From the NCBI GenBank assembly GCA_963848195.1, contig CAWKCY010000020.1:1-64000 (forward strand): 64,000 nt of DNA. The letters are read 5' to 3'. The notes below the pieces were generated by a model that did not search any database, was not told the DNA's origin, and worked only from the letters and a program-made list of their open reading frames with translations. This document shows, piece after piece, positions 54,780-62,993 of the stretch. A program made the position numbers and the translations under genes. The first letter of the stretch is position 1; each line of letters opens with the position of its first letter. This DNA comes from CAVQBP01 sp963848195 (GTDB lineage: Bacteria; Bacteroidota; Ignavibacteria; Ignavibacteriales; Ignavibacteriaceae).

Positions 54780-55345
54780 TATATATTACAATTTGATACC
54801 AGGTTTAAAAATTCACTCCTTGTCCTGGGATCATCCTTAAAAATTCCGTGCACTGCACTTGCCGTTGCAGAAGAGTTCTGTTTCTCAACACCTCTCATCA
54901 TCATGCACATATGTCTCGCTTCCGATACTACCGCTACTCCCTGTGGATGTAAATGCTCCTCTATTGTATCTGCTATCTGCTGTGTCATCCGTTCCTGCAC
55001 CTGCAGCCTCCTCGAAAAAATCTCTACTATTCTCGGAATTTTGCTTAAGCCCAAAACTTTACCGTCCGGTATATAGGCAACATGAACTTTACCGTAAAAA
55101 GGAAGCATATGATGTTCACACAGACTGTAAAAATCAATATTTTTAACTAATACCATTTCATCATACTTTACATCGAAAATTGCATTATTAAGCACCTCTT
55201 CAATTTTCTTATTATAACCTGAAGTCAAGAATTCATATGCTTTTGCAACACGCTTTGGTGTGTTTAACAATCCCTCTCTTTTGGGATCTTCCCCTATTTC
55301 ACTTAGTAAATTTGAAATTATATTTTGCACTTGTGGCAGATTCAA
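54779..55345 (-). CDS. folE: GTP cyclohydrolase I
   Basis: A 188-residue enzyme that opens GTP to dihydroneopterin triphosphate. The zinc ligands are in SLCEHHMLPFYG and HMCMMMRGVEK, and the substrate motifs VLGLSKIPRIVEIFSRRLQ and QERMTQQIAD are intact. It makes the shared precursor for folate and tetrahydrobiopterin. Being packed with a PTPS gene (three-base gap) and SDR genes, here its likely use is tetrahydrobiopterin. Confidence 0.96.
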   Translation of the reverse strand: MNLPQVQNIISNLLSEIGEDPKREGLLNTPKRVAKAYEFLTSGYNKKIEEVLNNAIFDVKYDEMVLVKNIDFYSLCEHHMLPFYGKVHVAYIPDGKVLGLSKIPRIVEIFSRRLQVQERMTQQIADTIEEHLHPQGVAVVSEARHMCMMMRGVEKQNSSATASAVHGIFKDDPRTRSEFLNLVSNCNI

Positions 55346-55348
55346 ATT

Positions 55349-55756
55349 CTATTCTCCTTTATATTCAAAAAAATTATTTTCAGTTTCCGATAGTTTTACG
55401 GAATATAAATTCCCATTGGGTATCTTATCTATAAGCTGTTTCCAAATCCCGATAGTCATATTCTCAGTAGTAGGAATAATCCCCTTCATAAATTTAGTCT
55501 CGAGATTCAAATTTTTGTGGTCAACTTCTTCAATAACATATTTTCTAACTATCTCTTTTAAATCCCTCAAATTTATTACAAAACCCGTTTTGGGATCTAC
55601 TTCACCTGCTACAACTACTTCTAAAACATAGTTGTGCCCATGCCAGTTAGGATTACTGCATTTCCCAAAAATTCTAAGATTTTCTTCATCACTTAGTTCA
55701 GTGATAAATAACCTGTGTGCAGCATTAAATGTTTCCCGCCGAGTTACATATACCAT
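55349..55756 (-). CDS. 6-pyruvoyltetrahydropterin synthase (PTPS)
   Basis: A 135-residue enzyme. The zinc histidines are His14 (FNAAHRLF) and His39/His41 in WHGHNY, the catalytic nucleophile is Cys33 in FGKCSNPN, and Asp/His appear in EEVDHKNLN. The LSDEENLRIFGKCSNPN stretch has the eukaryotic PTPS pattern rather than the bacterial QueD pattern. It turns dihydroneopterin triphosphate into 6-pyruvoyltetrahydropterin. No queuosine genes are near. It is the first gene of the four-gene operon. Confidence 0.9.
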   Translation of the reverse strand: MVYVTRRETFNAAHRLFITELSDEENLRIFGKCSNPNWHGHNYVLEVVVAGEVDPKTGFVINLRDLKEIVRKYVIEEVDHKNLNLETKFMKGIIPTTENMTIGIWKQLIDKIPNGNLYSVKLSETENNFFEYKGE

Positions 55757-55798
55757 TTGAATTAATAATAATTAACCATAAATATGAATTAAATTTCT

Positions 55799-55818
55799 CG
55801 CACTTGAACTTACTCTTA
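55799..55818. repeat. ACTTG-type hexamer repeat, locus 4
   Basis: CGCACTTGAACTTACTCTT lies in the gap upstream of the pterin operon start, near the stop of the bcp gene on the same strand. It is shorter than the loci at 32471 and 33820. Confidence 0.45.
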
Positions 55819-55899
55819 TTCCTAAGTTGGCAAAGCCAGAACCGAAAAGTTTTACTGAAAGATTACCAGATTGTTTTTTAATTTTGTAATTATGTAATT

Positions 55900-56361
55900 T
55901 TATAATTTTGTAATTTCCTTTAATACCTCTTCAATATGGTTTTCCACTTTAACTTTTGGAAATACCTTCTGAATTTTTCCGTCCTCATCAATTATATAAG
56001 TTGTTCTTTCTACTCCCATGTAATTTCTTCCATACATGCTTTTTTGTTTCCATACATCATAAGATTCTACTGTTTCTTTTCCTTCATCACTCAATAAAGT
56101 AAACGGCAGGTTATACTTTTCCGCAAACTTTTTATGGGATTCAACTGAATCAGGACTTATTCCGATTACCTTAGTATCTAACCTTTCAAATTTTGGAAAT
56201 TCATCTCTAAAACTGCACGCTTCTTTTGTACATCCTGTAGTATCATCCTTTGGATAGAAATATACTACAACTTTCTGCCCTTTGAATTCATCTAATGAAA
56301 CTGTATTTCCATCCTGATCCTTTAATTTTATATCGGGTGCCTTTTTTCCTTCTTCTAACAT
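55900..56361 (-). CDS. bcp: Thioredoxin-dependent thiol peroxidase (Bcp/PrxQ)
   Basis: A 153-residue peroxiredoxin with peroxidatic Cys44 and resolving Cys49 in the TTGCTKEACSFRDEF context, five residues apart as in the PrxQ/BCP class. VVYFYPKDDTTG and ISPDSVESHKKFAEKY are the flanking motifs. It reduces hydroperoxides with thioredoxin in the cytoplasm. It lies next to a rhodanese gene with the same direction, though 160 bases apart. Confidence 0.95.
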   Translation of the reverse strand: MLEEGKKAPDIKLKDQDGNTVSLDEFKGQKVVVYFYPKDDTTGCTKEACSFRDEFPKFERLDTKVIGISPDSVESHKKFAEKYNLPFTLLSDEGKETVESYDVWKQKSMYGRNYMGVERTTYIIDEDGKIQKVFPKVKVENHIEEVLKEITKL

Positions 56362-56412
56362 ACTCTCCTCATAATTTTGTTTTATAAATAATTCAAATAT
56401 TCATCATTTTTA

Positions 56413-56441
56413 TTAACCCCGGGATTAATCCCGGGGGTTAA
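56413..56441. repeat. GC-rich palindrome TTAACCCCGGGATTAATC-type
   Basis: The 18-base core CCCGGGATTAATCCCGGG (56418-56435) is a perfect palindrome extended outward by TTAA and TTAA, with one extra G on the right arm. It lies between bcp and the rhodanese gene. It has no uridine run, so a plain intrinsic terminator is unlikely; a repetitive extragenic palindrome fits better. Confidence 0.6.
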
Positions 56442-56521
56442 TGTACAAAAACTTGATACTTAACTGTTTTAACAGTTTTCAATTTAACTGGTCAATTTGG
56501 GTGAAAAAATTAAAAATACAT

Positions 56522-56842
56522 TTAATAAAGAGGTATCGAATTATCAATTTCTTTCGCCCATGCATCAATACCACCTTCTAAATTTATTAAATTATTAAAC
56601 CCTTGCTTTTCCAGATAGTAACAGACCTGTAGACTTCGAATTCCGTGGTGGCAATAAATGATTGTCTTATCTTCTTTATTTAAACCTTTAGATACTTCAA
56701 CAAACTTAGAAAGAGGCATCAACTCTGAATTATGTATATTAGCTAGATGGTTTTCCCACTCTTCCCTTACATCAATTACTTTTATATTTTTTTCATTATC
56801 TAAAATCTTTTTAACTTCTACCGGTCTTAATTTTTGTATCAA
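56522..56842 (-). CDS. Single-domain rhodanese-like sulfurtransferase
   Basis: A 106-residue cytoplasmic rhodanese with the active-site loop IIYCHHGIRS, where the cysteine (near residue 64) is present, and the IDVREEWENHLANIHN opening. It moves sulfane sulfur to acceptors such as thiols, or acts in detoxification. It differs from the lipoprotein at 22447, whose two rhodanese domains lack the cysteine. Confidence 0.9.
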   Translation of the reverse strand: MIQKLRPVEVKKILDNEKNIKVIDVREEWENHLANIHNSELMPLSKFVEVSKGLNKEDKTIIYCHHGIRSLQVCYYLEKQGFNNLINLEGGIDAWAKEIDNSIPLY

Positions 56843-56949
56843 TATTCTTCCATAAAATATTAAAATCTTATTTTTAACATAGATAAATTTAAAAGTCTAT
56901 TCAACATTGTTGTGATTTAGCTAATTTCCAAATAACCGTTGAATTACCA

Positions 56950-57530
56950 TTTTATACGCCTTGGTAACATAAAATTTACCTGTTTCATTCCCATAACGCC
57001 ATAAAGCATGAAATATCATTAACATTTCATTATCACGCCTTAGTAGAATAAAATTTCCTATTTCATTCCATAACGCCGTTAGGCATAAAATATTATTAAC
57101 GTTTCATTATTACACCTTCATATATAAAATTTCCTATTCATTAACGCCGTTAGGCGTGAAATATTATTAACACTTAATCATCCCAAATGAAAGGAAGTGT
57201 GACACATTCCCATAAATTAAAATATGAGAGTATAACCCATGTAACCAATTTAACCAACCCTTAAATTCCCATTTTATTACGCCATTGTAATATAAAATTT
57301 CCCTGTTTTATTCCATAACGCCATTAAGCATGAAATATCATTAGCATTTCATTATTACGCCTTAGTAGTATAAAATTTCCTATTCATTAACGCCTTTAGG
57401 CGTGAAATATTATTAACATTTAATCATTCCAACTGAAAGAAAAAACACCGTAGGTGTGACATATTCCCATAAATTAAAACTAACTGAGTAATAATCCATT
57501 AAACCAATTTAACTAACCTTATGTCTAATC
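56950..57530. repeat. Tandem array of about 75-bp units with short hairpins
   Basis: Two blocks (about 56950-57268 and 57269-57530) are duplicates of each other and each is built from units of roughly 71-77 bases. The unit contains TAAAATTTCCT, a TTCATTCCATAACGCC segment, GAAATATTATTAAC and TTTCATTATTACGCC. The short stem takes several forms: ACGCC-GTTA-GGCGT (57144-57157), ACGCC-TTTA-GGCGT (57390-57403), ACACC-GTA-GGTGT (57445-57457) and weaker ones at 56996, 57073 and 57318. No coding potential is seen. Confidence 0.75.
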
Positions 57531-57571
57531 CTCAGAAAATAGAAAAAATCAAATTTTAATTAGGAGAAAAA

Positions 57572-57922
57572 ATGAATAGAATATTTGGTTATTTTGTTAT
57601 GGCTCTTTTAATAGCTTCAATTGTTACAAATGCACAACCCCGCCGGACACCTGAAGAAAGAGCCAAACTGCTTAAAGATCAGCTAAATCTTACCGATGAA
57701 CAAACTGCAAAAGTTGATAGCCTTTATACTTTGGCTGATACAAAATTCCAGGAAGCATCACAAAATGGTTTCGATAGAACAAAATTTAGATCTATCATGG
57801 ATAGTACAAATACGGAAATAGATAAACTTTTAACGGATGAACAAAAGGATTCATTCAAAAAAATAATTGAAGAACGAAGAAACAGAATGCGGGGAAATCG
57901 ACAGAACCGCGATTCAAATTAA
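57572..57922 (+). CDS. Spy/CpxP-like periplasmic protein with LTxxQ motifs
   Basis: The 116-residue protein has a signal peptide (residues 1-21, ending NAQPR) and two helical motifs of the LTxxQ type, LNLTDEQTAKVDSLY and LLTDEQKDSFKKI. Such proteins are periplasmic chaperones or stress sensors of the Spy/CpxP class. It is 28 bases before the adaptor gene of the second MacAB-TolC operon, so it may lead that operon and help sense or protect its cargo. AGGAGAAA precedes the start. Confidence 0.8.
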   Translation: MNRIFGYFVMALLIASIVTNAQPRRTPEERAKLLKDQLNLTDEQTAKVDSLYTLADTKFQEASQNGFDRTKFRSIMDSTNTEIDKLLTDEQKDSFKKIIEERRNRMRGNRQNRDSN

Positions 57923-57950
57923 AATAATATCTTATTGTAACGGATAAAAA

Positions 57951-59237
57951 ATGAAAAAGAAAGTAATTATTTATAGTTTAATTGTGGTTGTGATACTTGC
58001 AGCAGTCTATTTTCTCTTTATTAAAAGTGATAGTACTACTCCAAAATTTACTTTTGCTGAGATAAAAAAAGGGGATATTAGTAATACTATTACTAGCACA
58101 GGTACCTTAAATGCTCTTAAAACAATAGATGTAGGTACCCAGGTTTCCGGTAAAATTGACAAAATATTTGTCGATTTTAATTCCGATGTGAAAAGAGGAC
58201 AGCTTCTTGCTATTCTTGATACTACTAATCTCGCTTTAGCAATTAGAGATGCAAACTCAAACCTTGAGAAATCCAAATCTCAATATGAACAGGCATTAGC
58301 TCAATATAATAGAAATAAGGAATTATATGATAAAGGATATTTATCTGAGCTGGATTATATAAGTTCGAAAACCAGTCTTGAATCCTCGCTTGCAGATTAT
58401 CATTCTTCTCAAACATCTCTGGAAAGAGCAAAAACAAATTTGACTTATGCCTACATATATTCGCCGATAAACGGTAAGGTTATTAATAAGAATGTTGAAG
58501 AAGGACAGACAGTAGCATCAAGCTTTTCTTCTCCTACTTTGTTTGAAATAGCCGAAAACCTTTCTAATATGCAGATTTTAGCATCTGTTGACGAAAGTGA
58601 TATAGGACAAATTCGCGTTGGCCAGGAAGCAAAGTTTTCAGTTCAAGCATTTCCGGATAAAGAGTTTATAGGTAAAGTTGTCCAGATAAGATTAAATTCT
58701 CAAGTAGAACAGAATGTTGTTAATTATACTGTGGTTATAAATGCTGAGAACAAGAATAATCTTTTACTGCCTGGTATGACTGCAACTATCGACTTTTATA
58801 TCGAACAGAAAAATGATGTTTTAATGGTTCCAAATTCAGCTTTAAGATATCAGCCTTCGGCTGAAATTCTGGCAGAATATAAGAAATCCACCGGAGATTC
58901 TTCTGTAAGTAGACGGAGTAATATTCCCGATAGCTTAAGAAATAGATTTAAAAGAATGGGGAATGGAAATTTTACCTCTAATAATGGTACATCATCTGGG
59001 AGTAACAATTTCAAATCCAGGAGTTTCGGCAGAATTTGGTATTTAGATGATAATGGGAAACTTCAGATGGGTATGGCTGTCTTAGGTTTAACAGATGGTA
59101 AGAACACTGAAATTGTACGAAGCAGAAATTTGAAGGATGGAATGAAAGTTATTACCGGTACAGAGAATGCTGCAGCAGCCAATACTTCCAGCACACCTAA
59201 TCAAAATCTCACGCGAGGTTTAAGAAGAGGTTTTTAA
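57951..59237 (+). CDS. MacA-type periplasmic adaptor
   Basis: The 428-residue protein has an N-terminal membrane anchor (residues 4-23) and the lipoyl/hairpin layout: GDISNTITSTGTLNALKTID, YIYSPINGKVINKNVEEGQT, a coiled coil between them and a membrane-proximal part with NVVNYTVVINAENKNNLLLPG. The Ser/Asn-rich stretch at about residues 339-357 is low-complexity. It pairs with the ATPase (59269), permease (60028) and TolC-like protein (61272) downstream. Confidence 0.92.
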   Translation: MKKKVIIYSLIVVVILAAVYFLFIKSDSTTPKFTFAEIKKGDISNTITSTGTLNALKTIDVGTQVSGKIDKIFVDFNSDVKRGQLLAILDTTNLALAIRDANSNLEKSKSQYEQALAQYNRNKELYDKGYLSELDYISSKTSLESSLADYHSSQTSLERAKTNLTYAYIYSPINGKVINKNVEEGQTVASSFSSPTLFEIAENLSNMQILASVDESDIGQIRVGQEAKFSVQAFPDKEFIGKVVQIRLNSQVEQNVVNYTVVINAENKNNLLLPGMTATIDFYIEQKNDVLMVPNSALRYQPSAEILAEYKKSTGDSSVSRRSNIPDSLRNRFKRMGNGNFTSNNGTSSGSNNFKSRSFGRIWYLDDNGKLQMGMAVLGLTDGKNTEIVRSRNLKDGMKVITGTENAAAANTSSTPNQNLTRGLRRGF

Positions 59238-59268
59238 CTTATCAATACTGAAATATCCGGAGAAAGTT

Positions 59269-60012
59269 TTGAGTAAAAATATAATTAGAACAATTGAATT
59301 AACGAAGACATATTTTGTAGGAGATATTAAAATTCCGGCTCTTAAAGCCGTCAATTTAAATATTGATGAGGGTGAATTCGTTGCAATAATGGGCGCTTCC
59401 GGTTCAGGTAAATCAACATTGATGAATTTGATTGGTTGTCTGGATAAACCAACTTCGGGAGATTATATACTTGATGGAATTAATACAAGCAAATTGACTA
59501 AAAATGAATATGCAGAAATCAGGAATCAAAAAATCGGGTTTGTATTCCAGGGGTTTAACCTCCTTCCAAGAACAACTGCCCTCGAAAATGTCGAACTTCC
59601 ATTAATGTATGATAGATTGCATAGAATAAAAAACCCGAATAAAAAAGCTGTCGAAGTACTAGAGCGTGTTGGTTTAGGTGACAGATTAACACATGAACCT
59701 AACCAGCTTTCGGGAGGACAGCAGCAGAGGGTTGCCATTGCAAGAGCCCTTGTTAATGAACCCTCTCTTATTTTAGCTGATGAACCTACCGGAAATCTGG
59801 ATAGTAAAATGTCTGTCGAAGTCTTCAGTCTTTTTCAGAAATTAAATGATGAAGGCATTACAATTATTCTTGTCACTCATGAAAGGGATTTCGCTCATTT
59901 TGCCAAAAGAATTGTTGAACTCAAAGACGGCTATATAATTAAAGATTTTGAAATTAAAAACCGGATGATTGCTGCTCAAGAGTTAGAAAAATTAAAAGAA
60001 GAAGTAATTTAA
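59269..60012 (+). CDS. MacB-type ABC transporter ATP-binding protein
   Basis: A 247-residue ATPase with GASGSGKST, LSGGQQQRVAIARAL, LILADEPTG and LVTHERDFA. The start is TTG (59269), with GGAGA at 59259-59263. It is separate from its permease, as in the operon at 36376. ATP hydrolysis would drive the MacB permease encoded 15 bases downstream. Confidence 0.95.
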   Translation: MSKNIIRTIELTKTYFVGDIKIPALKAVNLNIDEGEFVAIMGASGSGKSTLMNLIGCLDKPTSGDYILDGINTSKLTKNEYAEIRNQKIGFVFQGFNLLPRTTALENVELPLMYDRLHRIKNPNKKAVEVLERVGLGDRLTHEPNQLSGGQQQRVAIARALVNEPSLILADEPTGNLDSKMSVEVFSLFQKLNDEGITIILVTHERDFAHFAKRIVELKDGYIIKDFEIKNRMIAAQELEKLKEEVI

Positions 60013-60027
60013 AGTTTTAGAGGTAAT

Positions 60028-61245
60028 ATGCAGATTAAAAATGTTCTAAAAGTTGCAGGAAAAAGTATTCTCAAATCCAGAATGAGAAGTTTACTAACTG
60101 CTTTAGGAATTATTATTGGTGTCGCTGCTGTTGTTGTAATGGTTGCTGTAGGCGATGGTGCACAAATGCAGGTTGAACAGCAGATAAATGCTCTTGGTTC
60201 AAACCTCCTTATTATTTTCCCCGGTTCTAGCAACTCTAGAGGAATAAGAATGGGAGCTGGAAGCTTTAACAGGTTTACAATGGAAGATGTTGATAGAATT
60301 AGAGAACAAGCAACTTTAATAAAAGCAGTATCACCTGTTGTAAGGAGCGGAGGACAAATTATAGGCGGCAGCGGTAACTGGAGCACTCAGGTTCTTGGTG
60401 TAGCTACTAATTATCTGGAAATCAGAGATTGGCCCCTGTCTTCAGGTGATTTCTTTACTGATAAAGACGTTCTTTCAAGAGCAAAAGTCGCTGTACTGGG
60501 TCAAACTGTTGTAAACCAATTATTCCCTAATGAAGATCCTATTGGACAATTGATTAGAATTAGAAACGTTCCATTTAGAGTTATTGGCGTTTTATCGCCT
60601 AAAGGGCAGAGTGCAATGGGAACTGATAATGATGATATAATTTTAGCACCATCTACTACTGTTATTGACAGATTAGCCGGCGGCAGATATATTAATTATA
60701 TTCAGGCAAGTGCTCTTTCATTACAGCAAATTGGACAGGCTCAGGAGGAATTAACACAAATTATGCGTCAGGCCCATAATTTGCATCCCGGAGAAGATGA
60801 TGATTTTACAGTTAGAAACCAGGCTGATATTACCGAAGCGGCAACTGAAACTTCAAAAGTTTTAACCGTTCTGCTTGCCTCAGTTGCAGGCGTTTCTCTC
60901 ATTGTCGGCGGCATTGGAATAATGAATATTATGCTCGTTTCCGTTACCGAAAGAACAAGAGAAATTGGTATTAGATTATCTGTAGGTGCAAGGACATCCG
61001 ATATCCTAATTCAGTTTCTAACTGAATCCATTGTCCTAAGTCTAGCAGGCGGATTAATAGGTATCTTACTCTCTTTTGGTATTACATATATTCTAAATAA
61101 TTATACAAGTCAATTTGCTTACATTAGACCGGAAATAATTTTTATAGCCGTTAGTTTTGCTGGTATTATCGGGATATTTTTCGGCTTCTATCCTGCTCGT
61201 AAAGCCGCAAATTTAAATCCTATTGATGCTCTTAGATATGAATAA
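60028..61245 (+). CDS. MacB-type ABC transporter permease
   Basis: The 405-residue protein has an N-terminal membrane segment (SLLTALGIIIGVAAVVVMVAV), a MacB periplasmic domain and three C-terminal segments with the FtsX motif IMNIMLVSVTERTREIGIRLSVGA. Unlike the operon at 32543-36331, which has three permeases, here there is one, which would act as a homodimer. It ends NLNPIDALRYE. Confidence 0.92.
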   Translation: MQIKNVLKVAGKSILKSRMRSLLTALGIIIGVAAVVVMVAVGDGAQMQVEQQINALGSNLLIIFPGSSNSRGIRMGAGSFNRFTMEDVDRIREQATLIKAVSPVVRSGGQIIGGSGNWSTQVLGVATNYLEIRDWPLSSGDFFTDKDVLSRAKVAVLGQTVVNQLFPNEDPIGQLIRIRNVPFRVIGVLSPKGQSAMGTDNDDIILAPSTTVIDRLAGGRYINYIQASALSLQQIGQAQEELTQIMRQAHNLHPGEDDDFTVRNQADITEAATETSKVLTVLLASVAGVSLIVGGIGIMNIMLVSVTERTREIGIRLSVGARTSDILIQFLTESIVLSLAGGLIGILLSFGITYILNNYTSQFAYIRPEIIFIAVSFAGIIGIFFGFYPARKAANLNPIDALRYE

Positions 61246-61271
61246 TCTATTATTTTTTACTATATAAAATA

Positions 61272-62600
61272 ATGAAAACTTATTTCTCTTACATCTTATT
61301 TTTTATGATAATTTTTTATTCAAAAAATTATGCACAAAAACAGCTATCAATAAATGATGCAATTAATATTGCACTTCACCAGAATACATCCCTTCTTAAA
61401 TCTCAGAATAATCTGTTAACTAATGCCGGTGCAATAAAAAGTGCATACGGCAATCTCTTCCCGAATTTAAATATTAGTGCCGGCTGGAATTGGCAGAGAA
61501 TTAGTGATAAAGGAGGTGAAACTCAAACAGATTTCTTCGGAAGGGAAACTACTCTTCCACCATCTGAAATAGATGCTCGGAATTATTCTCTTTCCGCCGG
61601 CGGTAATGTTACCCTGTTTGATGGACTTTCAAACCTCGCTAATATAGCCCAAAAGAAAAATTCTTACGAATCTGCAAAGTATGACCTGGAAAAACTAAAA
61701 CAAGATATAATCCTTCAGACCGCTAATTATTATTTCTCTATAATTAGTTTTGATTCTCTCTTAAAATATCAAGATGAAAATTTAAAGTACAATCAGGAAC
61801 TATTAAAGGAAATAAAAGAGAAACAGCAGTTAAAAATGGTAACTCTAGCCGATGTTTATTCACAGGAAGCACAAACCGCAAATTCTGAATTATCATATCT
61901 TCAAGCCAAAAATGATTTTGAGAAGGCTAAGATCTCTCTTCTAAATTATTTAGCTCTCGATATAAATAAAGACTACTCTTTTAACCTTCCCTCAAAGAGC
62001 GAGTATGACTCAAGTTTAACAAGTGAAGATTATGAAGAGCTTCTTCAATTTGCACTAGCCCATCGCAGCGATTATTTAAGTCAAAAATATACTGTTGAGG
62101 CGAGCCAAAATCAGTTGACTATGGCTCGGTCCGATCTCTTCCCTACCCTATCCGGAAGTTATCGTATTTCAACCGGCGCCACAGATTTAAGTGCAATGTT
62201 TAACAGAAAAACTTACAGCCTTGGCTTATCATTAAACATCCCTATCTTTTCCAATTGGAATACAGAATATGCAATTGAATCTGCGGATGTTTCAGTTCAA
62301 AATAGTAACGAAGATCTGAATCAACTGGAAAGACAGCTTAAATCGGATGTAAAAAATGCTTTGCTCGATCTGCAGACTTCCCGGCTGCAGCTTGATGTAT
62401 CAAAAAAAGCTTTGCTCTCTGCCAAAGAAAGCTGGGATATTAAAAAAGAAAGCTATAATGTAGGTGCAGTTACTTATATAGATCTGCAGCAGACTTACAA
62501 TAATTATCTCCAGGCATTAAATAACAATATACAGGCACAGTATAATTATTATACAAAACAATTTGCTTTACTTAATGCAATAGGCAACTTGAATTATTAA
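61272..62600 (+). CDS. TolC-family outer-membrane channel
   Basis: The 442-residue protein has a signal peptide (ending YAQKQLS, residue 21) and two OEP repeats such as INDAINIALHQNTSLLKSQN and YNVGAVTYIDLQQTYNNYLQ. It is the last gene of the Spy-MacAB operon, in contrast to the first operon where the channel gene comes first. A 26-base gap separates it from the permease gene. Confidence 0.92.
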   Translation: MKTYFSYILFFMIIFYSKNYAQKQLSINDAINIALHQNTSLLKSQNNLLTNAGAIKSAYGNLFPNLNISAGWNWQRISDKGGETQTDFFGRETTLPPSEIDARNYSLSAGGNVTLFDGLSNLANIAQKKNSYESAKYDLEKLKQDIILQTANYYFSIISFDSLLKYQDENLKYNQELLKEIKEKQQLKMVTLADVYSQEAQTANSELSYLQAKNDFEKAKISLLNYLALDINKDYSFNLPSKSEYDSSLTSEDYEELLQFALAHRSDYLSQKYTVEASQNQLTMARSDLFPTLSGSYRISTGATDLSAMFNRKTYSLGLSLNIPIFSNWNTEYAIESADVSVQNSNEDLNQLERQLKSDVKNALLDLQTSRLQLDVSKKALLSAKESWDIKKESYNVGAVTYIDLQQTYNNYLQALNNNIQAQYNYYTKQFALLNAIGNLNY

Positions 62601-62993
62601 CAGAATATTAGATCTGATTTGGGGCCGACTAAACAGGTCATTTTGGACCTGTGCTGATGTAGATCAGTATTGTACCCGGAATATAACGGATATGTAATAT
62701 TGCGCTGAAAACAGCATCGCTGAATTAAGTTTAGCATGACAATAATCTACTTTTTGGTCCACCCCGTGTATAGAAAGAAATAACCACAATTATGTATTGA
62801 AACATCCTTTAAATTTTCGATTTTTATACAAAAAACCCCCTCTCAACCTCCCGCTTTTAAAGAAAACTCAGGTCAAGGCATACATTTATATGCCTAAAAA
62901 ATATTCTCTTTAAAAATAAGGGGTTGAGAAGCCTTTTTCTCAAAATAAAACATTGCATTTCTTAATTGCTAAATTGATTGAGATGAAATAACC
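62601..62993. other. Gap with several hairpins, no gene
   Basis: The stretch after the tolC-like gene contains ACAGGTC/GACCTGT (62633-62639 and 62646-62652, six-base loop), AGGCATA/TATGCCT (62876-62882 and 62889-62895) and TCTCAACC with GGTTGAGA (62841-62848 and 62922-62929) enclosing the second hairpin. The first could terminate the export operon, though no uridine run follows. The nested pair lies near the 3' end of the minus-strand ATPase gene. Confidence 0.6.

Noticed and set aside
56950..57530. CRISPR array
   Set aside because: The units are similar along their whole length, with no constant repeats around unique spacers, and no cas genes are present.
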